From Zea mays (taxonomy: Eukaryota > Streptophyta > Magnoliopsida > Poales > Poaceae): a stretch of DNA of 64,000 bases. The notes beneath the pieces were generated by a model. That model was given only the letters and a program-made list of their open reading frames with translations. It was not told where the DNA came from and made no database searches. The stretch spans positions 128,166,207 through 128,230,206 of the forward strand of contig NC_050098.1 in NCBI RefSeq assembly GCF_902167145.1. The letters run 5' to 3'. Shown here in pieces: positions 32,164 through 44,231 of the stretch (its first letter is position 1; the number at the start of each line of letters is the position of its first letter). The translations under genes and the position numbers were made by a program.

Positions 32164-32600
32164 GTCACCAACGCTTGATCTTCAACTCCTCGAAGCTCGA
32201 GAATAGATCACGTTCTATTTGTGGCACGCAGCGAACACGAACAGGCACAAGCAAACACACATATATATGTATAAGAACAGTACATCATACGGAGAAAAAC
32301 ATTATAAAATTATACAATATGAAATAGAGCTCGCTTCTACGGTTACATGAGAAAAAGAAACACCAAAGTCGAAGCTACGGTTGAGAAGTTATCGCATTTA
32401 TGTTATATGAATATGAACTAGAATATTTAACTCATCATAACACATTAATCGATATTTATCAGATGTAAATTAGAGCTACTACTTAGTTCAGTTAGTATGC
32501 ACACTAACAAATGTCAGTTAAATAAGTAATTTAATTAATATGAGCAATCATATGTGAGACGAATTAACGACGCGCGACAAGGCTTGCGATGTGCGAAAAC
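32164..32600. repeat. Old gypsy LTR fragment, copy 1
   Basis: This is diverged but clearly related to about 33930-34390 (shared ACAATATGAAATA, GAGACGAATTA, and CATAAGAACA followed by TACA blocks in the same order). It has no coding potential. It ends where a TGTCACACCC-like LTR start (CGTCACACCCGG) begins. Confidence 0.65.
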
Positions 32601-34948
32601 CGTCACACCCGGTTTTGGAAGGTAAACCGAATACGAACCATGTTCGTGCCAGAAACAGAAATTCATGTACACAGTGATTACATAAATGACTCATGATAGC
32701 ACAATGCTTCGAATAATAATAAAGAGTAAGTAATAATATTATAGACTAAAGTCATTTACATAATATAAATCAAAGTGCACATAATAGAAACGTAGCCAAC
32801 GTAAATAAACCCACATGCAACTAGCTGACTAGGGGAGATTGCTAGCCTAATCTTCGAACTCGTCGAAGTCCTGGAACTCTTGAAGATCCACCTCGACGCC
32901 TTATTCTTCTTCTTTACCTGAGCATAGGTTGCAACAAAGGCAACGAGGTGTTTTGTGAAAGCAAGGGTGAGTACACATCAACGTACTTAGCAAATGTCTC
33001 CTTTGGCTGAGGTGGACTTGCTTTATGTGGAGTTAAGCTCAAAGCAGTTGCTTTTAGTTGGTCAGGTATTTATTATTAGTGGGAGCCAAGTTTAAGCAAT
33101 AACCAACCTGTGAACCATTTCCTCATCGAGGAACATCATTATCATCATCAAACAAAACCCATAGATAGAACCATAGCATCTCAAACTATCTGTATCTCTA
33201 ATCAAGGAAGCTCCCAAGGCCGCTCTTAACCGTGAGCACGACTGATATATCAGTTTCATTCCTCTGCAGAGGTCGCACACTTTACCCATGAGCCGTGATC
33301 CCTTTCTAGTCTGGGTTTACAAGACCCCAAGTATACACTACGTATCCTTTACAAAGATTCTCGTGTGTGTAGTCGCCCGTTAGGTTTCGCCAGTCGTACA
33401 AACATAGTACTCCTCCCTAAGATGGGTGACTAACACAACCAAATCAAAGGAACATTGGCACCCACCATTAGCAGAGCAAGCACTATGCCTTGGTCCCCAT
33501 TGACGACCCTACTGCAAAGCCAACTACACCCCAAGTTCCTCCAATTAAGCAGCAAAGGACGTCCCATATCACCCTCATAGATGCACTATTTTCCCAGGTG
33601 GTCATCCAGCGAACAGGTCCTTACGGAGAGGTACTCGGGAAACAGCCCGAGTCCCCTAGAGTATCACAAGCTCATCATCATAATCAAGATAACATCATCA
33701 TATACATAAATATTCTCATCATGTTCATTGATTAAAGTAAAGCAATAGCATGAAGCTAACCACAAAAACCCAAAAGGTAATCAAGGATAAGGTAATTAGA
33801 AAGTTAGTCAATCCTTAGGTTTCAATTATATATTGCCGGAAAGTGAATTATCATGTGCATAGGACATAAGTAGGTCAAAGGACACTTGCCTTCACCAAAT
33901 AGATGCCCAGGGTCTTCAACCTTGTAGAACTTGAAGAGCCCGATCACTTGGTCGTCAAAGCTTGACCATCGATTCACCGAAGCTCAGAAACGACGCTCTA
34001 ATCGCAACGCGAAGCGAAGACAAAGAGGTACATGCAAACAAACATATATACGCATAAGAACATTACACCATACCAAGGAAAACATAATAAAAACATACAA
34101 TATGAAATATAGCTCGATGCTAAGGTCACGCGAGGAAAGGAAACGCGATAGTCGGAGCTACGGTCGAGGAGTTACCACGTTTACACTAAACAAGTATTAA
34201 TCAGAATATTTAAGTTGACATACTCGTATTATTCGATATTTATTAAAAGTAAATAGAGTTATCGCCTAGTTTTAATCTGCTGACTATGCTAACAATTCTT
34301 AGTTGAATAGTAATTTAAATAACATTAGCGACTCTAAGCGAGACGAATTAGTGGAGCGAGACAAAATATGTAATGCGTGAAATAGTACGGCGTGCGGCCC
34401 GACATGATACACAAAAATAAATAAATAAATAAATAGCATGATTAAACTAACCAATTATTAATAAAGAATATTCTAGTTAAGGTTAATCATGTTGGTGTCT
34501 ATTTATAAATGCGCAAATCGAATTCCTAAATTAGATTTTTAAATTGAAACGTCGTTTTAGTAGCCATCGGTCAAACAAACGTTTAAATAAATTAAATAAA
34601 ATGTGAACAACATGGAAAAATACTTCTAACATGTAGACAATTTTAATACAAATCTAGCGCAACTTGAACGGAGTGAATCGGGTTTAAACCGTAAAAGTTA
34701 TCGTGGTTTTAAATTGAACTAAATTCCTGCGCACAATTTCAAAATATGTCAAGGGTCTTTTTGCAAAGTTGACATCTTATTCATCTCCCACGTTCTTCTC
34801 CCACACAGCAACTGCCATGTCCATGGGGGAGCTCGGCCGCTGCCAGGGGGCAGAGCCGCGCGCGCCGAGTAGGGGGCAGGGGCGGCCTGGCCGTGCAGCT
34901 GGGCCACTCCGCCGTGCAGGGCACCGCGTGCACGTAGGGGAAGAGGGT
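32601..34948. repeat. Old gypsy LTR remnant related to the LTR of element X
   Basis: It begins CGTCACACCCGG, near the TGTCACACCCGG start of the X LTR. It shares further blocks in the same order: GCAAGGGTGAG (32963/39928), CTCTGCAGAGGT followed by CTTTACCCA-CA/T-GA-like text (33260-33295/40248-40285), and AACAGG/TATA-rich tracts. No pol frame is visible. Element F inserted at 34949 in a GC-rich end. I assign it only to the same broad LTR type. Confidence 0.6.
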
Positions 34949-36271
34949 TGAAAGTCGCCTAGAGGGGGGTGAATAGGCGAAACCTGTAAATTATAAACTT
35001 TGAACACGAACTTCACTCGGGGTTAGGATTAGAAACAAATAATAATGAATTCGGAGTGCGGAAGAGAGTTCTTCTTGCTATGAGTTGCTCAATCAATGCG
35101 GATAACTTCGAGAGCTAACTCAAAAGATTATGAGCAAGAGAACTTAGAGAGAGGGGAGAGGAAGAATCAAATTGTAAGGTGATGATCAACATAAATGAAC
35201 ACAACAATTTGTTTCCCGAGGTTCGGTTCCAATAAACTTACTCCCCGTTGACGAGGCCACGAAGGACGGGTCTTTTCAACCCTTTCCCTCTCTCAATTGA
35301 TCACTTAGACCGGTTGAGTGCTTCTTCTTAATCTTAAGGATCACTAAGACCCCGCAAGGACCACCACATACTTAGGTGTCTCTTGCTAGCTTTACAAGTC
35401 ACTAGAGAGTTTAGAAGGAGATGAAGAAAGCACGATTAAGAAAACCAAGCAACAAGAGCAACAAATGAAACACGAATCACACTCTCTCAAGTCACTAAAC
35501 ACTAATGACCACTTGTCTTAATTGTGGGACTTGGAGAGATTGGAAGCTTTGAATGTGTCTTAGAATGGGTTGCTAGGTCTTGTATTGGATGTATATGAGT
35601 AGAATACTTCGAAGTGTTGAATGGAGGTGGTTGGGGTTGTATTTATAGCCACCAACCACTTCCTAGCCATTGGCTCCTTTCTGCCGATCGTGGACGGTCC
35701 ACGCCTCTGGTCCAGACGGTCCGCCCATGTACATCAATAGCTGAAATTGCAACGGTCAGCAGTAACAGCTATAAGTGCATTTAATGCGTCGTCAGATTGT
35801 CAGACAGAGCAGTCGCGGACGGTCCGGTCGTGCACCCCGAACGGTCCGCGAGGACGCTAAAAATGAATTTTACCGAACCCACCACCTTCGGGTTTTTCTG
35901 GTTTTTCAACAGTCGGACGTCCGCGCCTAAGGTCGGACGGTCCACGCTTGGTCTCAGACGGTGCTCGCTTCTCCTTCCGACAGTCCGCAGAGTAAACGAC
36001 GTTTTGCAGAGTTTCTGTCCGAGGCTCATCTTAGTGTCGCGGACGGTCCGCCGCAAGGGCCCGGACAGTCCACACTTAGGGGAATTTCCGAAACACTTCC
36101 CTATCCGGAATAATCTACGACATTTCGAAAGGTTGACCTAGAATTGATGTATATGAACTTTATGCACCTGAGAAATGATCGACTAGGCAAACTAGTTAGT
36201 CCATAAGATTTGTGATGGTCGTCAAACACCAAAATTGATTATAGGAAATAGTTGAGGCCATTTCCCTTTCA
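34949..36271 (-). repeat. Element F 3' LTR (1323 bp)
   Basis: The minus strand starts TGAAAGGGAAATGGCC at 36271 and ends CGACTTTCA at 34949. It has a CTATAAATAC box (about 35639-35648) and a cluster of GGACGGTCC-centred palindromes between about 35690 and 36070. This differs from the CCGGACAGTCCGG palindromes of A, B and C. No partner LTR is present. Confidence 0.85.
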
Positions 36272-36308
36272 ATCTCCCCCTTTTTGGTGATTGATGCCAA
36301 CACAAACC
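36272..36308 (-). other. Element F polypurine tract and flank up to B
   Basis: The minus strand reads CCAAAAAGGGGGAGAT against the LTR (36272-36286). The text continues after B at 55272 (CACAAACC|AAAGCAAAT) as it does uninterrupted in element C at about 7710. Confidence 0.85.
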
Positions 36309-37562
36309 TGAAAGGGAAATGTGCCCTTGGGCCATTTCTAAGTATTTTGGTGATTGAGTGCCAACACAAGTGCTTAAATGTGAATTCATGCTTATGGATG
36401 GACAAAGTGCAAAACAAGAGCAAAGGTATGTTTCTAAGTCTTAGTACATTGGTTTTGTGTACTAATATACTTGTCTAAGTATTAGAAACAGAAAGAAGAA
36501 AAAAAAGAGAAGAGTTGGCTGTGTACAGCCAAAAGGTTGTTTCGGTCTGGGGCACCGGACTGTCCGGTGGTGCACCGGACAGTGTCCGGTGCACCAGGCT
36601 GCCTCGAGCGAAGTGGCCGCTCTCGGGAATTCGCCGACGGCGTACGACTAAAATTCACCGGACTGTCCGGTGTGCACCGGACTGTCCGGTGAGCCAACGG
36701 TCGGCCGGGCCAACGGTCGGCCGCGGAATCCGCGCGCGACACGTGGCCGAGCCAACGGTCGGAAGGGGGCACCGGACTGTCCGGTGTGCACCGGACATGT
36801 CCGGTGCGCCAACGGCTCCCAGATCTGCAACGGTCGACTGTGCCATTTTTGGAAGGAAATCGGGCACCGGACAGTGTCCGGTGTGCACCGGACTGTCCGG
36901 TGCGCCCGATGACAGAAGGCAAGAATGGCCTTCCAGATTTGCTCTCAACGGCTCCTAGCTGCCTTGGGGCTATAAAAGGGACCCCTAGGCGCATGGAGAA
37001 GAAAACTAAGCAACCTAAGAGCATTCTTGATCATCCACACTCAGTCTTTGCGCATTCATTTGTCATTCTCAGTGATTCGAGCTCCGTTCTAGTGAGAACC
37101 TTGAGATAGTCTTTTGAGCTCGATTCTTGGCCGTGTGTGTGCGCATTTTGCTGTGGATTTGTGTGTGTTGCTTCCCTTCCTTACTTCGTGATTCTTTGTG
37201 AACATCAAAAGTGTAAGGGCGAGAGGCTCCAAGCTGTGGAGATTCCTCGCGAACGGGATAAGAAAAGAAAAGCATAACACTTTGGTATTCAAGTTGATCA
37301 TTGGATCACTTGAGAGGAGTTGAGTACAACTCTTGTCCGTTGGGACGCCACAACGTGGAGTAGGCAAGTTTTGTACTTGGCCGAACCACGGGATAAACCA
37401 CTGTGTCTTCTCTGTGTTGAACTCTTTGTGGTTATCGTATTGTGCAAGATCTTCTCTCTAGCCACTTGGCATTAACTGTGCTAACGTTTAACCAAGTTTT
37501 GTGGCTTAAGTTTTTAAGTTTTACAGGATCACCTATTCACCCCCCCCCTCTAGGTGCTCTCA
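36309..37562 (+). repeat. Element B 5' LTR (1254 bp)
   Basis: It runs TGAAAGGGAAATGTGCC to GTGCTCTCA. CACCGGACTGTCCGGTG palindromes are clustered at about 36553-36903, with CTATAAAAGG at 36970-36979. It has a 16-bp segment (about 36690-36705) and three C in a poly-C run near 37540 that the 3' copy lacks. Confidence 0.95.
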
Positions 37563-37564
37563 AT

Positions 37565-37576
37565 TGGTATCATAGC
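37565..37576 (+). other. Element B primer-binding site (one mismatch)
   Basis: TGGTATCATAGC lies two bases inside the LTR. The Met-tRNA match in C is TGGTATCAGAGC, so B has one G-to-T mismatch. Confidence 0.85.
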
Positions 37577-37611
37577 CGTTCTCTTCAAGGAGGGACTAAT
37601 CGCCCGAAGAG

Positions 37612-39643
37612 ATGGATCCTAAAGGGAAGGGAATCGTGATCAACGACAAGGAGAAGGAGTCCTTCGTCAACGAGCCAAGGGATGACAAGTCCAACGACTC
37701 GGGCTCGGGCCACAGACGCAAAGATGGGAAGAAGAAGACAAGACACATCAAGGAGATCGTCTACTACGACAGCGATGAGTCTACTTCCTCCCAAAAGGAC
37801 GACGACCACAACGACTACGAGAAAAAGAAACCGGTCAATTCGAACTTTTCTTTTGACTACTCTCGTATTCCGCATAGTTCAAGTTCACATTTGCTATCCA
37901 TTCCACTCGGCAAGCCCCCACACTTTGATGGAGAGGACTACGGATTTTGGAGCCACAAAATGCGTAGTCACCTATTCTCTCTCCATCCTAGTATATGGGA
38001 GATTGTAGAAAGTGGAATGCACTTTGATAGTTCGGATAGTCCCATGTTCATTAACGAGCAAATACATAAGAATGCACAAGCTACTACTGTTCTTCTAGCT
38101 TCCTTGTGCAGGGATGAATACAACAAAGTGAGCGGCTTGGATAACGCCAAGCAAATATGGGACACCCTCAAGATCTCTCATGAGGGGAACGACGTCACCT
38201 TGCTCACCAAGATGGAGTTGGTGGAGGGCGAGCTTGGACGGTTCGCAATGATAAGGGGCGAGGAGCCAACTCAAACATACAACCGGCTCAAGACCCTTAT
38301 CAACAAAATAAGGAGCTATGGAAGCACGCGATGGACGGACCACGACGTCGTCCGACTGATGCTAAGGTCCTTTACCGTTCTTGATCCTCATTTGGTGAAT
38401 AATATTCGTGAGAATCCCAGGTACACCAAAATGCCGCCCGAAGAAGTCCTTGGAAAATTCATAAGTGGGCGAATGATGATCAAGGAGGCAAGGTACGTAG
38501 ACGACGCCTTGAATGGACCGATCAACGAGCCGCAACCTCTTGCTCTCAAAGCAACAAGAAGCAAGGAGGCGCTACCTAACAAGGTGGCACAAATTGAGGC
38601 GGCCGGACTTAATGATGAAGAGATGGCTCTCATCATCAAGAGATTCAAGACAGTGCTCAAAGGTCACAAGGGACAGCCAAGCAAGACCAAAGCCAAAGGG
38701 AAGCGCTCATGCTTCAAATGCGGTAAGATTGGTCATTTTATTGCTAACTGTCCCGATAATGAAAGTGACCAGGAACTCGGGAGCAAGAAGGAAAAGAAGA
38801 AACATTACAAGAAGGTCAAGGGCGAGGCACATATCGGAAAGGAGTGGGATTCAGATTGCTCCTCCTCCGACTCCGACAATGAAGGACTCGCCGCCACCGC
38901 CTTCAACAAGTCGTCCCTCTTCCCCAACGAGCATCACACATGCCTCATGGCGAAGGAGAAGAAGGTATGTACTCGAGAAAGTACCACTTATTCTTCTAGT
39001 GATGATGATTCTAGTGACGACAATGAAATAGACTATTCTAGTTTATTTAAAGGTCTAGATAGAATTAAAATTGGCAAAATTAATGAGTTAATTGATGCCT
39101 TGAATGAAAAGGATAGGCTTTTAGAAAAGCAAGAGGATTTGTTATATGATGAACATGATAAATTTGTAGAAGCACAAAAATCTCATGCTTTAGAAGTTAA
39201 AAGAAACGAAATGCTTTCTTGTGAATTATCTTCTTGCCATGAGACAATTTCTAGCTTAAGGAGCATTAATGATGACTTGAATGCTAAGATTGCTAGTAAA
39301 TCTAACTCTTGCGTAGAGAATGTTATAACTTGCACTAGGTGTAAAGATATTAACATTGATGCTTATAGTGAACACCTAGCTTGCATTTCTAAATTAAATG
39401 AAGAGGTGGCTAGTCTTAATACCCAACTTGAGACTAGCAAAAGTGATTTTGAGAAACTAAAATTTGCTAGGGATGCCTACACGGTTGGTAGACACCCCTC
39501 AATTAAGGATGGACTTGGCTTCAAGAGGGAAGCCAAGAACTTAACAAGCCATAAGGCTCCCATCTCCGCCAAGGAGAAAGGGAAGGCCCCTATGGCTAAA
39601 AGTACTAAAAGGAACCATGCTTTTATGTATCATGATAGGAGAC
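37612..39643 (+). pseudogene. Element B gag, 5' part, interrupted by X
   Basis: ATG 37612 ([16 protein letters not shown]). It is collinear with A gag: gag core, zinc knuckle CFKCGKIGHFIANC (about residues 367-380), acidic Ser runs and coiled-coil part. It is broken at 39644 by element X and resumes at 49678. The two parts sum to 2385 bases with one TSD copy counted, a multiple of three and 794 residues, so gag was open when X landed. As it stands, translation runs 100 bases into the X LTR to a stop at 39742-39744. Confidence 0.92.
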
Positions 39644-42600
39644 TGTCACACCCGGCTTTAAGGGACAAAGCTAGGTGCATCTCATACATGCGCCAAGAAG
39701 ACAACATATATAATAACAGAGTGTATAGAGATAAATGTCAATAACATCAGAGTATTTATTACATAGCGGAAGACTTATTACAAAATAAAATAATAAAGAT
39801 AAGACGAACTAAGGATCGTCGGCGCCAATGTCAACTGAGAAACGCCACCTAGATCAGATCATACTCCTCGCCTTGTGGCTCCTCCTAAACCACCTGCTCT
39901 TCTCCTGTGGGGGGGTGTGAGACAGCAAGGGTGAGCTCACACATGATCATCGCTCAACAAGTTGTGGGGAATAATGTGACATGAACTCACCAAAGTGGGA
40001 GCTCATGGAGTGTAAGGCTTATCAAAGAGAATGGTTAAAGCTGAGCATTGCTTTTAATGTTGGTCAAACTTTTATTAGCAATTACTAAGTGTAAGTAAAT
40101 ACCAAACCTTAATAAATAATAGAACAAAATTAATAATAAACCCATGCATATGCAAATGACAAAATTGAATTTAAGTTCCATAATTTAATCATCAGAGAGT
40201 CCTGAGCTGCTCATGACCGTGAGCTCGGCTAGTATACCAGTTTTACACTCTGCAGAGGTTGTACCCTTTACCCACAAGTCATGCTACCCATCTGCCAAGG
40301 GGTCGCGAATCCCATACACCTCTACCTAGGAAGCGCGGCAGGGCAACACTACGAGGCCTTTACAAAGTTCCACTAGCTTCCGAAAACCCGCTACAGTTTA
40401 TAGGAAGTTCCAATGCAGGGTTCCTGGCTGACTGCCATCGCAGCAAAATCAACCAGGGACCTCCCTACACTGACCACTCCCCTACTGCCCTTGCCCCTTT
40501 CGGGTAAGGTAGTCTTCCACTAGCTTTCCTAATTAGTCAGCCAAGGGCGTCCCATTAAACCCTTGTGGTGGCACGTGGTTCTCAAGTTAAGCTCTATGTT
40601 CCAATTAACATTAATGAACTTGACATGAACATAAACAGAATAACAGGAATAATTGGAACATAGATATAATAAATGATTATCCCAAAACCATGTAAAGCAA
40701 TAGCAAACTACCCAGTGATTCAGGGGTAAACAAGGTAATGAGATAAACAATCTAGGGTGACCTATTGGGTCCCATCAAAATTAACCTATGCATGGATAAG
40801 TGATATTAAAGAACATTATTGGGTAAAAAGTGGTCAAGGGCACAACTTGCCTTCAATGAGCTCCTGCTCAGCTACTTCAACCTGCTGCTCACCAGGATCC
40901 TCGGTCACGGGCTCTTCTACTCGCCACAATACAAACAAGCACAGTGCATATAGAGAAATTAACATTACACCAAACATATATACTAAATACACAGTAATAA
41001 TATACACATTAAAATAAAATTCTAGGAACAGGAATCATAATTTTTGGAGTTATAGAATTTAAGTTATGGATTTTCAAAGGTTTTATGTGTTTAAAATAGG
41101 ATTAAGTGTGGGATTAATTTTATTACTGTTGTCATGACAAAACAGAGACACTAAGTGCTAAAGAATAAAATTACAAAATTTTAGGAACTGGAATGAAGTG
41201 ATTTGGAGTTAGTATGAATTTTCTATGAATTATTGAAGTTCTAGCAATTATTTTTCTATTAAATATTCAATTTCTAATTCATTTATACAGTTTAAATAAG
41301 CTCTGGACTGGGCCTCAATTAATGGGAAACGCAGGGGCCACGGGGTAAAAATCCTAAGACATAGGGAACAGCCAGCCCGGACCGCGGGTTGGTTTCTCTG
41401 TTTCACGAGGACTCTTTAGCAAATTGCGCAACCGAAGGGGTATCGGGGGTGCTCAGCCGTCCGATCAGAGTCTGATGGCGAGGATTAGATCTACAGCCAC
41501 TCGAATCAGTCTCCTACGGGGACCATCGGATCCCGATCTAAAGGCCTCGAATCAATACGGGTTACTCTCCTCTTGCCCGCGAGATCAGATATCAACGGTG
41601 CACAATAGGTGTGGTGACGCAGTAGCCCAAAACTCATCTCAGCCGTGCGTTGATTGATCGACGACCCGCACGGTCTCTTCCCCGCCCAGACACCAGGGAC
41701 ACAGCGGGCCTCCCCACGGCAAACGCCATGGCCAGCCCACTCCTTTCACCGTTCCCGGACCCGAGACCCTAATCGAAGGAATGCTACGCGTAGATAAGAT
41801 ATAGGGGAACTGGATGAGGGAGTTCTCACCGGCGAAGGCGTTGTGGCGGGGCTGGTCCACGGACGGAGGCGAATCCGCGGCTGAGGACGAACACGGCGAG
41901 AAATTCCGGTGGCAAGTAATGCGAATTCATCCAAGCGAGGCAACGACTGCATTCTACGTGACATGATGAGGCTCAGAGGTCCGATTCCGAAGACCCGACA
42001 ATGCCCATAGCTCGAATCACCCACGGCAGCAGCGCCCCGACTCTCCTGTTCCTTACTCTCTCGGTTCTAATGGTGGCAGCGGAAACCTAGGGGGGTGCCT
42101 GGTCCTAGGATTCGCAGTGGAGCCACCGGTCCACGCCATTTTATCCCCGGGCGCAGGATGACCCCAATCCCCGGCTCCCATGCCGCCATACGCGGGCGGT
42201 TGAAACGGTCCGCGAGGTTGGGGACGAGTCTGACCACCGACGACCCACACGACAGCGACCGTAGAGTCAAGGGCGTGCGCGCGGGGAAAAGGCTGACGCG
42301 CCAGCCCGATGCGTCAGTGACTCAGTGCGAAAAATCATGCAGGCGGGATAAGTGACAAGCGCGTGGGCGCGCTCCTGCCCCGACGGCCCCACGTGTAAGT
42401 GACTAAGTGAGAATCACAGGCGCGCGACAGTGGAGTTAAGTGGGCCGAAATGAAGCCTGAGGCCTAGTTGGCTTCTTTTCCCTTTTTCTTTTATTTTTCT
42501 TTATATATTCATTTGAATCTCTAGTTTGAATTTGAATCCCTTTTTGTGGACTTAACCTTTGAGTCAAATATTCAAAATCCAATATGTATAAGAATAATGT

Positions 42601-42924
42601 ATATATTTTTATACTTATTTTTATTCCCCTATTAATTTCTCTTCTTTTCTCTTTTCTCAATTCTAGGATTTCTTTTAAATTCTAAATTTCCACTTGGGAA
42701 TGTAATATATTTCTTGTCACATTACTTTTATATTGCCACATAATGCACACAAAATAAAGAACCAACATGATGCACATTTTTTTTGTGGTAAGTCTTTTAT
42801 TAATTATTATTATTTTTTTGAATATGGTGTTCACATGTGATGATGCATAAAGATCAAACTCACATAAAGAGAAATTGTTTCTCTATTGGTATTATTTCTA
42901 GCAATTTACAAAGTGGGTGTTACA
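39644..42924 (-). repeat. Element X 3' LTR (3281 bp)
   Basis: It is virtually identical to 46392-49672. By eye the only differences are one substitution (ACATAGGG at about 41359 versus ACACAGGG at about 48108) and two one-base indels (near 39990/46743 and 42217/48968). Short open frames inside recur identically in both copies and are not treated as genes. Confidence 0.95.
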
Positions 42925-42944
42925 AATCCTACCCCCCTTAAAAA
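42925..42944 (-). other. Element X polypurine tract
   Basis: The minus strand reads TTTTTAAGGGGGGTAGGATT immediately before the 3' LTR, the usual plus-strand priming site. Confidence 0.8.
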
Positions 42945-42972
42945 TAATCTCGTCCTCGAGATTTAGGAAGGA

Positions 42973-43858
42973 CTAGGGAAAAGATGAGGAAAATCTATGC
43001 GAAGCTCTTCTTCTCTCTTCATGGTGACTCCATTGCGCTTTGCACATCTTTGTCACTTTATTCCTTGTAACTCGAGTCAATGTATCAAAAATCTTGATCG
43101 GGTATTCCGTGTAAGTCAAATCACCCTGAACACTGAGCTCTTCCATTGGTAACTGTTCCTTAGGGACACAGAGGCATTTCTTGAGCTGAGACACGTGGAA
43201 CACATTATGCACATCCGATAGACTAGCAGGTAGCTCGAGTGGGTATGCCATCTCTCCAGCTTGCCTAAAAACTCTGAATGGTCCAATAAAGTGAGGGGAC
43301 AATTTGCCCTTGACTTTGAATCTCCTCATTCCACGAAGTGGTGACATCTTGAGGTACACATGATCACCTTCCTCTAGTCTGGTCCAAAAATAGAGGAGTC
43401 CTGCACTTCCTCCCATATAAAGCTTCAAAAGGTGACATCTTTAGACTGGCCTGGTAACTATTATTATACGAGAACTCAGCATAAGGCAGACTCTTATCCC
43501 AACTTCCTCCATGCTGAAGGGTACATGCTCTCAACATATCTTCCAATACTTGATTAGTTCTTTCGGTCTGTCCATCGGTCTGAGGGTGATAAGCCGTACT
43601 GAAATTCAACTTTGTACTCATATTCTCATGAAAGCTTCTCCAAAATCTTGAGGTAAACTGTGAACCTCGATCAGACACGATCTTCTTTGGTACTCCATGC
43701 AAACACACAATCCGAGCCATATATAACTCTGCTAGCTGAGAACCTTTATAAGTAGTCTTGACAGGAATGAAGTGAGCCACTTTAGTCAATCTATCCACAA
43801 TCACCCATATAGCATCATATCCTTTCTGGGTGCGAGGCAATCCAGTGATAAAATCCAT
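42973..43858 (-). pseudogene. Element X integrase core and C-terminal domain (frameshifted)
   Basis: One frame (43858-43364) reads the integrase core: MDFITGLPRT, VSDRGSQFTSRFW and HPQTDGQTERTNQ supply the D-D-E residues. A shift near 43400 leads to a second frame (43428-42973) with GPFRVFRQAGEMAYPLELP, HNVFHVSQLKK and a chromodomain-like end (NKVTKMCKAQWSHH) that itself goes out of frame. This C-terminal layout is typical of plant chromoviruses. Confidence 0.85.
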
Positions 43859-44231
43859 ACCAATCTCTTCCCATTTCCACTCGGGTCAGTGGATGCAGTA
43901 GTCCAGCTGGCCTCTGGTGTTCAGCCTTAACTCTTTGACATACATCGCACATAGCCACATGTGCAGCCACATCTCTCTTTAATCCATACCACCAATATTT
44001 CTGCTTCAGATCCTGATATATCTTGGTACTACCAGGATGAATAGAATAATCCGAGTCATGGGCCTCCTTTAAAATAGTCTCACGAAGGCTTTCAATATCA
44101 GGAACACATATCCTGTCCTTGAACCATACGGTGCCTTGCTCATCTTTCGTGAATTTCGGACCTCGACCTTCAGTAATCAGATCCTTAATCTCTTGTATTT
44201 TAGCATCACCAATTTGTCCTTTGCGGATTTC
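43859..44231 (-). pseudogene. Element X integrase zinc-binding domain (broken)
   Basis: After a TAA at about 44229 (TLE-stop-EIRK) the same frame reads the integrase N-terminal domain with His and Cys pairs (HDSDYSIHPGSTKIYQDLK, MCDVCQRVK). A one-base shift near 43886 precedes the core. Confidence 0.78.

Noticed and set aside
40259..42660. Several 60-90 codon open frames repeated at 47008-49408
   Set aside because: They lie inside the two LTRs of X, exist twice only because the LTRs are duplicated, and have no recognisable domain.
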